Positions 13,401-23,950 of a stretch of DNA of 64,000 nt are shown piece by piece. A program made the translations under genes and the position numbers. Position 1 is the first letter of the stretch, and every line of letters starts with the position of its first letter. The notes under the pieces were generated by a model, which searched no databases, was not told the origin of the DNA, and worked only from the letters and a program-made list of their open reading frames with translations. The stretch is taken from positions 68,788-132,787 of the forward strand of contig NMRB01000010.1 of the NCBI GenBank assembly GCA_002633025.1. The letters are read 5' to 3'. The stretch is from Notospermus geniculatus. Taxonomy: Eukaryota; Nemertea; Pilidiophora; Heteronemertea; Lineidae.

Positions 13401-14439
13401 AGCTTGTTAATGCAAAGTTTAACGTCTGATATTTTTGCCCATTTTTGCTTCACTCTGCTGGATAACAATTAATTCCACCAATATCACAGCACCCAACTTC
13501 CCTTACGTGTCTCTTTCGAAAGACTTCTAAAGCAGTAAAGTTAGCTGTGAGTACTGCATATTCACTCCCTGTGCACTACATCAACATAGTTATTCATACA
13601 ACACCTGGCCAAATAAGGTGATTGGGAACAGTAGGATGGACAATAGCACACAAGTCAAAATCAAAGTGTCCACAGGGTAGGCCTATGTAAAATTAACGTC
13701 CTTTGTTCTAGTCAGTTGCTTTATGTTCTAAACACAGTACAGTTTTGTATGTTTGTTTTGAGACTACAATATAATGTACATTGTAGTTGAATTTAAACTG
13801 ATCAGTTGGAACTATGATTAAAGGACATTTTATTTTACACCAGCATATGTATGACTGACTGACACATCATTGGTACTACATCCAAAACCAGGATGGCAAA
13901 TCGCACTCAATCTCAGTGGCATTATATGCACTTTCAGGGCTATTTACTGAAACATTTTAAAACATGATTCCAGATTACATCAGGATAAATCTAAAACTTC
14001 GATAGAGTGCATGGCCACTGCAAATCTGAAAAAGAACTGTTGCTTCCACTGGATGTATCTCGGTAATGGCACCAAATAAGTTATACACGTAGAATGTATG
14101 GAAGCGGAGGGTTTGCCATCAAATTCGTGAGGAAATACAAACAAAACATATACACCTTCAATGGATAACTAGAACCCGATGTCTATCACAGACCAAAGAC
14201 TTACACTATATGATACATGTTATACTCCAGATATATTCATATTATGAGATTATGATGCATGGCTCTAAAATGCCTAAACTATGCCAGCTTAGAATTACAT
14301 ACATATTACCATAGCGAAACAAAAATGGAAATTCAGAAAAAGATTATGTCCACCATCATACAGGGGATTCACGAACCAAGAAAACTTTTCAAGATACAAT
14401 TTAAGACAGGGAATAAAGTTTTGGATTAATGGCACCATG

Positions 14440-14551
14440 GAACACCCCCTGATGGCAGTAATCAAAACTACACCAATCTACCTTGTGTACATTTATATCT
14501 AATTTTGTCTCCCTACATAATCACTTACACATCCTGCCACCAGGGGGCACT
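14440..14551. promoter_or_regulatory. Pair of inverted CTCF-like motifs
   Basis: TGCCACCAGGGGGCACT (14535-14551, +) fits the conserved CTCF core CCACYAGGGGGC. About 80 bases to its left, AACACCCCCTGATGGCAG (14441-14458) is a weaker match on the minus strand. The two are also imperfect inverted repeats of each other, so they could be the ends of a small transposable element. Occupancy cannot be judged from sequence. Confidence 0.35.
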
Positions 14552-16957
14552 CATTGAGCAAGATAATCAATCATGCCAGAGAAAGTAAGGAGTCGTGACC
14601 ACGGGACAAGCAACCCCCTGTCTTATATTACGCTGCTTGTGACCATAAGTCATACTCAAACTATGTTGAATTGGTTTAGTACACATCTTAAACAGGCCCG
14701 TTAACCTTTCATAGGTGATGTTGAGTCCCAAGTGATGATTTTTGGTAACCGCACCTAGCCATCTTTGATGTCATTATTACAGTTTCAAATCCCAGTTGAG
14801 TGAACATATCAGAACGTAATGCAGATTTCCAAAGAAAAGAATGAGCAGGCTTGGAAAGGACCTATGGTATATACCACTTTTTTTCTAAACTTTTCTTGCC
14901 ACTTCGCGGAAACCACATGTGAATATCACAATTTGGGCACAAGTGTTCACCGTAGTAATTGAATTATATTCAGCTAAAAAGTGTCAAATAATTTTGAGAG
15001 CAAATTTTGTTTAAATGTTGGAATCGGAGACTGTCAAAACATTTATTCCAAAAGAAATCATTGGTACCGTACCATGTGTCCTTCGTAGATATCTTGGATT
15101 TTCAATGCTATAACCCTAACTATTGATGAAGGACCACTCTATGTACAAAATGTTTGGCTGTAGTTTGCATGAATTACACACTTCAGAATATTTTTCATAT
15201 CTTTTCTGAACTGGCGCAAGGTCTTGATGAAACATCAGAAACAGCATGCCAAAATGGCATATTCATGTATCTAGAACACCGGTGAATGATTATGATAATG
15301 CCACTTATATCTGCTGCTGCCTACATAAGTATCAATGCCATATGGAATTTGTGGGAGGGGGATAATGCACAAAATCTGTAACATTGCCATTTACCTCACA
15401 GCTCTATGAGCAGTAAAGTGAAGGGTAATGTGCAAGCTTGTTTTAAATTAATTTAATGTTTGGTAAAGAAGATAAAATAATGACTCTGGATAACGAGCCT
15501 GCAGCATTGGCGTATGGAAAGGCTACATATGCATGCTATTTCCAGTGTTACATCAAGAAGATATAATGAATTAATTTATGGCATCATAATTCTAGATTAA
15601 AACAAATGGCTAATCATATACCTAACGCTAATAAACAGGTGACCTATACAAAAATACCCAGCTTCTTTGCAGAGCTTTAAGCTATGTTGTGCAGAAGCAT
15701 TAAGCAGTAAAAATGCAGGCCAGCATTCAATGCCTTGGAAAAAGAACAACTTTGTCATCTTAAATATGATTTGTATATGTGTGTGTAGAGTGTTTTAACG
15801 TCAGGTGACGATACATGACAATTTGAACACATAAATGCCAAAATATAAAAGCATTTTGCTCGCGCATGATTCTTGTTCATATCAAAAGTTTTTGGAACAA
15901 TCTCAGTCCGCCCTGACCTGCAAAACAGCCCAGCAGAACATGCCACTATGCAGAAATATATTCCAAAAATGTGAAGTGAAAACGTACATGCTGAATGCTC
16001 AACTCAGGATCTTCATGATTACTAGTACCTCAATTCTTGTAGATTATTGAATGTGATTCCCTTTATTGGCAAACAACATCACTGAACAAGATATACATCT
16101 ATTTGGATTTAAGTTGAAGAAAACCTACATATTTTTCAGTATTATGCAAGAAAGAATTACGTATTTTTTTGCTTATAAAGAGTCTGTGCCAAGGTAGCAT
16201 TCCTAAACCTGTTAACGAACAGAACAATTTTGAAGTGCAGAACAAACCATTACCCTCTTTCATGTAAATAAGCCAACAAGAGTTGAAATGACATCCACAC
16301 CAAAGGCCCAAAATATACATTTTTATGAAAAAGCCAATCCCAAGTTGAATTAGAGTAACTTTATCAGTTGAATGCCACAAATTTATAAAAGTAAGAAATG
16401 GGATGGTAAAAAAGAGTCGGGTAGTTTTAATGTGATTATATGGGTTCCCAAATGGAGGTCTCAAACTGGGGGTCTGAGTGCATGTATGGAAATAATTTGG
16501 ACTGTATGCATTGTTTTTGTAACCAAAAGGAACGTGGTGTTAAAAAGAAACCAGGAGGAAATAACAAGCCTTACCAACGATAATGAAGTGTTCTCATTGT
16601 TGACAAGTGAGGGAACTTGCAACGAGTTATTTAAGAAATTCCAAAAGGAAGAGCGACACATACTGAAAGCATAAAGATGTCTCATGCACCCTGTAAACCC
16701 TGTAGACCTTGATATATTTCATAAGCGTTTGAAAAAGATTATGCATTCAAAGGCTCTAAAAGCAATCCTTTTTCACCAAGCAGAGGCTCTCATTAAAGCA
16801 TGTTTACACCAAGCATGGTCTGCATGGTGCACGGATTTTACCGGCATCAGCTGACTTTTGTTGATACTCTTTCACCAATCTTGCAAGGATCAATGAATGC
16901 AAACACTGCAAAAACTGTGTGGGAAATGGCAAATCACGTTTGGTGTTAACCTGCCTT

Positions 16958-17020
16958 TAAGCACCTGGTACAGTGCTACATGTACATGTACCTAAGCACC
17001 TGGTACAGTGCTACATGTAC
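16958..17020. repeat. Two-copy tandem duplication, period 35 bp
   Basis: AAGCACCTGGTACAGTGCTA plus CATGTAC occurs twice (from 16959 and from 16994), separated by ATGTACCT. Confidence 0.85.
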
Positions 17021-17580
17021 CTTGTTAAACACCGTATTGTGCTGTCTCTCTCTATGGCACTGTTTCGAAAGGCACATCACTATGACCCCTAGGAGGTAAG
17101 ACCTCTGATCATACTTAAATTTTCACATTAATTATTCAAAATGTACAATCACTTTACTGTTACATATTTCCACCTAATGAAAACAACAACAGCTTCCCAA
17201 TTTATACATATTCACAACTGTCATGTCAGGCCAATTTACGGCATCTCATCTATTTTTTATCTTACAATTTAGTCTTTTAAAATCATGGAATTAAAAGACT
17301 ATGATAATAATTATGGCACATACAGAAACAAACCTTAGAATTCTTTACACATATATAAACACATAACAACAAAATTTCAGATTCTTATTGCTAAACATAG
17401 CTTAGTCAAGAAAAAGGTGACATATGTTCTGCTGGGTAACATCAAGGTTACCACGTTCCATACACAAGATAAATCATGACGATCAGGATATCAGCCTGTC
17501 AATTTCAGAAGCTCAGATTCAAGACTAACCAACCAAACTTGTTCAGCCAAAGTCTTCGCCATTCTGACCATTCTAACTTG

Positions 17581-17832
17581 AAAGGAGTAAAAAATAAAAG
17601 TGGAAAATAAGAAGTGGAAAATTTTGGCTTTTTGGCGAATTTTTCAATTTCTCAAATTGGGATACAATTTTTCCCATTTTGAGAAATTTTCTTAAAATGA
17701 CATGACGTTTTTTCAGGCGATTTTTCTCAAAATGGGAAAAAATTTCACCCCTATTTGAGAAATCGAAACATTCGCACAAAAGTGCAAAGTTTTGTCCACT
17801 TCTTATTTTCCACTTTTATTTCTTACTCCCTT
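17581..17832. repeat. MITE-like inverted repeat, arms about 110 bp
   Basis: The left end GGAGTAAAAAATAAAAGTGG and the reverse complement of the right end GGGAGTAAGAAATAAAAGTG continue to pair through AAAATAAGAAGTGGA, TTTCTCAAAT and TTTTTCCCATTTTGAG, almost to the middle. About 250 bp in total, so it would fold into a single long hairpin. No clear target-site duplication. Confidence 0.85.
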
Positions 17833-18572
17833 CTTGGTTGTTCGGTATTAACTGACTAAAGAATTTAAATGGTCATCAAAGAGGGTCAAGCTAAAAAACT
17901 TCTCAGTAAGAGTCTCAAAAAGTAACCAACCATCATTCGGCAAATGCTTAGAAACTGTCCAGCCTAGATATTGATATCTTTGACAAAGGCTACGTATAGC
18001 AGATGCATTCAAATAGTCTGGAAATGAAAAGCTGCCCTTCTTACGATAAGTCATTTTATGAGATGAAAATGTGCACTTAAATACAATACGGATGCATGTC
18101 ATACACAATGCAATCCACCTTATGAATCTGATACTTCGAGAAACATACCTCCGTTTACCCTTGGCATGAACTATTTGCCCAATGCTGCAGAACTCGATAT
18201 TACAATGTTAATTCCTGGTATGGGTCCAGTCTCCCAAATAATAACTTCGTCAGGATGATGTCCCTTGTTGCTGCACTTGAGGATGACAACCTTCCCTGTT
18301 GTTATTGTTAGCCTTTGTGATTACCATCGAATGTGGCTTTTCTCACCGGTCACAGCCAAACTGGCTTCATTCACACTCATCTCATATAAGATATAGTATC
18401 TATGGCCAAGGATCAGTTGTAATACACGATAATCGAACAAACTGAACTTTATGAGCAGGGTTGATCTTATGTGCCGAACACTTAACACTTACATGAACAC
18501 TTCCACTGCAGCAAAAATGACATGGTAAGTTGTTTGACTGTTTCATTCCAGGACCACCTTGCAATGGAATTT
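17833..18572. other. No gene seen
   Basis: No recognisable frame. Sequence between two MITE-like elements, about 1.3-2 kb beyond the BCL11 stop codon. Confidence 0.5.
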
Positions 18573-18573
18573 C

Positions 18574-18955
18574 CCAACTGACGCTGAAAGGGTAAATGTC
18601 GTCCTGGGTATATACAAAGATTACCCAGGATCTCAATCTTCACTAAAACAATACCCTGGGTGTACTTTCGGTAGCCGAACATCACCCAGCATCGTACCTG
18701 GATTCGAGGTTGTCTCGCCCGTGGTCACGTGACCGTCTGAAGAATGTCATGAACAGCTACACTCAACAAGTACCGCGGCGCGAGACCGCGAGATTCCACG
18801 GGACTTCTAAATAGGACTCGTTCCTAGGCATAGATTGCGGAAGCTGGGTGATGTTCAGCTACGGAAACTACACCCAGGGTATTGTTTTAGTGAAGCTGAG
18901 ATCCTGGGTAATCTTTTTATATACTCAGGACGACATTTACTTCAGCCCAACTGAC
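18574..18955. mobile_element. Mutator-type MITE with 9-bp target-site duplication
   Basis: The element spans 18583-18946, starting GCTGAA and ending TTCAGC, flanked on both sides by CCAACTGAC (18574-18582 and 18947-18955). Terminal inverted repeats are about 115 bp, including AAATGTCGTCCTG, AAGATTACCCAGGATCTCA and AAAACAATACCCTGGGTGTA. The 364-bp interior has a GC-rich centre (CCGCGGCGCGAG) and no transposase. A 9-bp duplication with long terminal repeats is the hallmark of Mutator-like elements; placement there is inference, since no transposase is present to confirm it. Confidence 0.85.
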
Positions 18956-18972
18956 ATTGAGTCACTTTTTTA

Positions 18973-19017
18973 GGGGGAGGGGGCGTACATTTCATATCGT
19001 GGGTTGGGTTGGGGGAG
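18973..19017 (+). other. G-rich tract with G-quadruplex potential
   Basis: Several GGG-GGGGG runs, including GGGTTGGGTTGGGGG, lie on the plus strand, which is the BCL11 template strand, about 0.8 kb past its stop and beyond the candidate polyadenylation signal. It could affect polymerase pausing; no functional evidence. Confidence 0.4.
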
Positions 19018-19392
19018 GACTAAGAAAGAAATGTTGCACTAGACCAAGATAGAAACCCCAATAATGCAAAGGAATAAGCCTGATCATCCTGTAATTGGTT
19101 GGGCACTATAGCATTGACACTCGTGCTGCTGCGCTTCAGCTCCATCATTATTGATGCCCAAGCCAATAAAACAGCCGAAGATACTACATTACTAATACCC
19201 AATAATGGAATTGGGAACATTGATAGAATTTGGATTACTTTGACATATTTGTGGATTAATTTGGACAAATATCCACTAGGAGTTCCTCTGATGGTACAAA
19301 ATCCAATGACACTTATTGCTGTCCAATCAAAATTACAATCCACATAACTTTACTTTTAACTAATGCCAATAGCATTTTGCTTATATTGCAGT

Positions 19393-19398
19393 TTTATT
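19393..19398 (-). terminator. Candidate polyadenylation signal (AATAAA) of BCL11
   Basis: AATAAA on the minus strand about 415 bases past the TGA stop, the first perfect hexamer I saw downstream. It would give a 3' UTR of about 430-440 bases. Vertebrate BCL11 3' UTRs are often longer, so a more distal site may also be used. No transcript evidence is available here. Confidence 0.45.
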
Positions 19399-19810
19399 TC
19401 ATGTTTTTTTTTGATAGATTCAGGTTCACTTCTTGTATTGCTCTTAGAATTTGCTTGGATATTTTACGCAGCAGCTGTCAATATTTAGTGGGACATCCCC
19501 AGGGAAACTAATGACAAACTTCCAATACTAATGTGCCAAAACTATGTTGGTAATGGTTCAGACTACACTTTACTTTGTTGTTGGAGACTGTCTTATTTCT
19601 TATGAAATCAGCCCCATTCCGACTACAGAATTCGATGTGGAATGATGTTTAATTTCCTCAATTTGTTCGTTCAGTGCAACATTTCTTTTTGTTGGGATCC
19701 TGTTTGGAAAAAAATATCGACAGATTGTACACAGTCATTCAACTTTAACCTTGACCATATAACATACCTTATCATGGACATGGCACCCCATCACTAAAGG
19801 CTCGCCACAG

Positions 19811-22032
19811 TCAAACAGACGTGGGGGGTAGAGTCGTTTCAGCCATACTACTTGGTAGTGCAGACATGGTGTCCAGGGGTTTGCCCGCTTGTTGATTCTC
19901 GACACATTTCCGCATGTGCTTCTCTAACGTGCTCGGCACCGAAAAAGGCATGCTACAAAATTTACACCGGTAAACATCCTTGCCTAAGCGTCCATGTGTT
20001 TTCATATGACGTGTAAGCTTACTTGATTGGGCACACGCGTACTGGCATAGTTCACATTTATAGGGTTTCTCGCCCGTATGACTACGTCTGTGAACTGTAA
20101 GATTCGAACAGTTCTTGAAAATTTTACCACAGTACTCACAGGTATCATTTCGAGATTTTGAAGGCTCCCTTTTTAATATACAAGTAGCTTGTTGACCAAG
20201 AATGGAAGGTTCCAGAAGACATCTCGGACCTTCCAAACCTGATGGCTTTAAACGATTCTCTGTATGTGATGTCAAGGCACTATTAGGTGGATGCGTCCCA
20301 TTTTGTTGGGGTGTGCTGCTTGGGATTCGGTGATCTAATAGTGGTGGAGGTGGTGGGTGGTGAGGGTGCATCGCGCCCATAAATATATCACGGGGTGGAG
20401 CACTTGGTGGGAACCATATTCCTGAATACAGGGCCTCCATGTTGGACAGATGTTCTGGTGGTGCTTCGAGTTTGATGCGCTTTGCCAATTCTGAATGGTG
20501 GTACTCAAAAGCACGCCTTTCATTGTGACTGATGTGATGATGGTGTTCCAAACTATTTACATTCAGTTTCAGTTCATTTTCTGAGCTCACCGGAGTATGA
20601 TTAAGATCATTTTCCTGCATGCCATTTTCACGCATACTATCAGTTATGCTGCCAGTTGTGCTTGAAGCATGCTCACTTTGGCGAGAGTTCTCCGCCAAAG
20701 CTGCCTGAAATGCCTCATTGTACGGCTGGATACTGTTCAGTCCAGACTTCTCCATCACTTCACTGAGCAAAGATTGGCGATCCTTCATTAAACTATCGAT
20801 AGCTTTTTTTCTAAAGTCATTGTTATCATTTTGGTCATTGGAAGAGTCCTCACTGAAGCTGTGTACCCGAGAAAAATTCCTGTTTGACAGATCTTTGGGT
20901 TCTTCCGTTATTTCACTCCTGCGGTCAGCATCATCATTCACATTGGCATTTGACTCCAATTCTTCACACTCTTCATCCTCATCCTCATCCATGTCTGTTT
21001 CGTTCTCTTCCTCCCCATCCAGGTCTTTAGACATGAACCGGTTTGAATCGGGAGTACTGCTTGTAGAGGGCATACTTCCATCAGACATGTTGGAGGACAT
21101 AGAGAAAGGAGATTTATTCATATGTGTCTTCATGTGGCGCTTGAGCTTGCTGGCCTGAGTGCATGCATGCGGACACAGTGAACATTTGAACGGCTTCTCT
21201 CCGGTATGGGATCGACGATGAACGATCAGATTGCTCTGAAACCGAAAACATTTGCCACAGAATTCACAAGCCTTCAGCTTCGGAGGCTGGTTGATTTTCG
21301 GTGAGTGATCTGCTGGCTCTGTGGGTGTGGTTGGCGTTGTTGGCACCGACGAATGAGATGAGAATGGCGGTGTTCGCTTCGCCGGTGATGGTGAATGAGA
21401 GGGACTAGTCGGTTTGGTGCCAGCTAATCTGCGTAGGCGCTGCGAGTAAAAGTCCACAGATGGTTCTAAGCCAAGACCTAGTGGTCGTGGACGGTCCATT
21501 ACTGGTGAGTGAAACACCCCTGGTGGAGGTTCAATTCCTGGTGGAAACGCCAGTGTATTAAATCGATGAAATGGATCATGTAAAAGGTCCATCCTGAAGT
21601 CTGGGCCTGGCGGACGGGGGAAAGGACCATGATTCATGGGTGACAATGGCTGCCTTTCGCCGAGCGGCATACGAAACATAAAAGGATGTGGAGCATGGTT
21701 GATTATATCCATGTTTAACAGATGAGGTGGGTGATCCGGAGGAGAGGGCTTCATCAAGGGAGGTTGAGGCGTCACATTTGCACTGTGACTGTGGCTGATA
21801 CTGTTTGGGATGCTACAGCTACTGCTGTTTTCTCTTTCTCTTTCCCGTTCTCGTTCCCTTTCTCGCTCGTTTCTGTTCGCCCTTTCTCGGTCATGGCGGT
21901 CCATGCTAGAATTGATGACATTGTTGTTGTCTTGATATATCTTCATTCCATGAGCATTCTGAGCGTGTTGAACAAGACTCCAGGCAGAATCCAATGTCGC
22001 CTTACATGTCCCACACACAAAATTGTAGGGTT
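19811..22032 (-). CDS. BCL11: BCL11-family zinc-finger transcription factor, large terminal exon (zinc fingers 1-6)
   Basis: Terminal coding exon, 740 codons plus TGA. It opens after a TTTTACAG acceptor; its first two bases complete a Glu codon begun in the upstream exon, giving EPYNFVCGTC, the BCL11 exon-4 start. Numbering from the upstream exon: C2H2 finger 1 at about residues 148-169; an Arg-Glu repeat; a Pro-rich region with DFYSQRLRRLAG; fingers 2-3 (397-445) joined by HTGEKPF; an acidic run; PKDLS (520), a CtBP-type PxDLS motif; KRIKLE (659), a sumoylation-type site also present in vertebrate BCL11A; fingers 4-6 (773-851). Fingers 2-6 match vertebrate BCL11A/B almost residue for residue, for example the segment beginning DTCEYCGK and FKNCSNLTVHRRSHTGE. 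The family are sequence-specific nuclear repressors acting in neural and blood development. Finger 6 ends HMRKC, so its last ligand would be Cys rather than the vertebrate His. One locus stands for vertebrate BCL11A and BCL11B; I cannot assign it to either. Very sure of family. Confidence 0.97.
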
Positions 22033-22307
22033 CTGTAAAATACAAGGATACGATTGATGAGTACTGTGTTGAACACATCATATTGATGTAAAAACGAATG
22101 AAATCATCGTCCTGAAACAGATGAGAAATTTTATTAGTATCAGAAATTTACTTGGGTGGGCTTGTTCTTTCTAAACGCCGCCTTGGAAGTTCAGCCCTTC
22201 AGATACATGTAGTCACAGCTTCTGTTAAAACACTGCTTCTACAACAAAACCATAAGTTCGAGTCAGACTTTTTATGGGCTGGGGTCTCTTTGACAGAAAT
22301 CCCCATA

Positions 22308-22414
22308 GCTGCCACTGTAGGAGAACCCTCTAAAATGGTTCTATATAGAACCCTATACGTCCACAAAGAACCTTAAAGCTTCCAAATAGAAAAGGGTTCT
22401 CCCACAGTGGCAGC
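22308..22414. repeat. Small MITE-like inverted repeat (about 107 bp)
   Basis: The left end GCTGCCACTGTAGGAGAACC is complemented by the right end GGTTCTCCCACAGTGGCAGC. Internal GGTTCT/AGAACC blocks repeat in both orientations and also continue just outside the right end (AGAACCC...AGAACC at 22418-22434). It lies in the BCL11 intron only about 280 bases from the terminal exon. Confidence 0.8.
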
Positions 22415-22434
22415 AAAGAACCCTTTTAGAACCT

Positions 22435-23520
22435 TTTTTTCTAAGAGTGAAGAGGCACACTTTGAATTTATCACTTCTCCCTCCATATATCGGTGCCTGA
22501 TTTTTTCAATGCCAACCCTGTGCACCACTAGCAACAAAGAATCATTACCCTCCTTCATCAAACCACCATCCTTTATGCAAGCCTTTTTTACAACTTCGCA
22601 ACTTCACCCATCATATGTGAGTGATATTAATGACATGGCTCATTAGAAACCTGAGCACATACATCAAATTTTTGGCTGCATTTTCCCAGCGGTAGTTTGC
22701 ATCTCTCGTATCCCATTTTTCATTGTCTCCTTACGATGTGGAGTGAAGTTTTTATGCCTTTTTGTCCTCCAAACTTGTCAAATGCTCCATACCCACCAAT
22801 TGAAAAGGACCCAGATAAGACAACTTAACAGTTTTGTTGGTGATTGCATCTACAAATGATAAGCTCATGAAAAGGTTTGAACTGAGTACCATTGGTTTTA
22901 TTTCTGTCCCACGGTTTTGGCTGTTTTATCTCTGTTTATCTGTAGCAGGGCATTAGTAGCAAATGCCAACAACTCAAGGTACGTCACAGTGTTATTCTCT
23001 TCAAGCATCATTTGATGTCCAGGAATATCAACATTGGTTTTTCGGTTAATCCTCTCACTCACTGATTTTGAACACTTCAAAATTACACGTTGATAGGTGT
23101 TGATCATTGTTTTAAACTTGGAAGCAATTAGTCTTGAAACAGCTCGATACTGTTAGTGACTTCCGATTCATTTTTCACTAAAAGGCCATCATAGAAAATA
23201 TCACATCGACTGATGAAAAGTATGAAGTCCAGCACATCATTTAGACAGTGACAATAAATTGAATTATTGTGGATGGAAAAGGAATTTTAACAGCATTATG
23301 GGAATCTTAAAGGGGGATAGTAAATCATATTATTTACAATTATTAATGATTGAAACGTGAACAGGAAATTTGAGAAAAACAGACTGGATATGCAACTAAA
23401 ACGGACATGTCAAATGTGATCACGGTAATCAATCAGAGCATTGTGTGGATGGAATTTACAATGGCGGAGAGCCACATGATGCTTTATCAGGTTGATTTCG
23501 GTAGTTCTCCTACACATTTC
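22435..23520. other. Intron sequence, no gene seen
   Basis: Short frames only, no recognisable domain or repeat. Confidence 0.5.
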
Positions 23521-23950
23521 ATTCCACTTCCCAGTGGCGCGAGGTTTATCAACGATAGCTCCGCAACGGCTGGGTCAAATTTGACGAAACATACGTCAAT
23601 CGTCTTTCTTGCCGGTGTCTTTCTGCTATCTTCATTTTTCGCGTAAGGCTAACATAACGGATCCCTTTCTCAAAAACCATTTCATTTTCGCCGTGGTGTT
23701 CAGTGTAGTTTACACGTGCGCGATGCATTGCGTCATTTCAAAATGGCCGCCATTTCGGCCGTCAACACAAACTGTGATTTGTGAAGGAACTTTTTTTTGT
23801 CACGTTTTGTGGGAAAATGACAGTGGTGATGATGGCTGTAGCGCCAAAAAAGACAAATCGATTGATGTATGGTATGTCAAATTCGGCCCAGCCGTTGCGG
23901 AGCTATCGTTGATAAACCTCGCGCCATTCGGAACTGGAATATGGAGTAGT
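23521..23950. repeat. Inverted-repeat element, arms about 90 bp
   Basis: The left arm carries GGCGCGAGGTTTATCAACGA, TAGCTCCGCAACGGCTGGG, then AATTTGAC. The right arm (about 23855-23945) carries the same blocks reverse-complemented. The centre has ATGGCCGCCATTTCGGCC-type palindromes. It generates open frames on both strands that share peptides (ARFINDSSATAG), an artefact of the inverted repeat and not evidence for a protein. Confidence 0.85.

Larger units (their letters stand above)
13401..17560. other. No gene recognised
   Basis: Low-complexity AT-rich sequence. The overlapping frames of 100-121 codons at 16099-16674 lie on opposite strands and lack domains. Two CTCF-like motifs and a small tandem duplication are listed separately. 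Confidence 0.5.

Noticed and set aside
19020-19347. Hydrophobic frames of 82-107 codons on both strands just past the BCL11 stop
   Set aside because: They overlap on opposite strands, lack domain features, and fall beyond the candidate polyadenylation signal; chance frames are the simpler explanation.
20718-22057. Plus-strand open frames of 111-146 codons opposite the BCL11 terminal exon
   Set aside because: Antisense shadows of the real exon; compositions mirror its Ser-, Glu- and Arg-rich segments.
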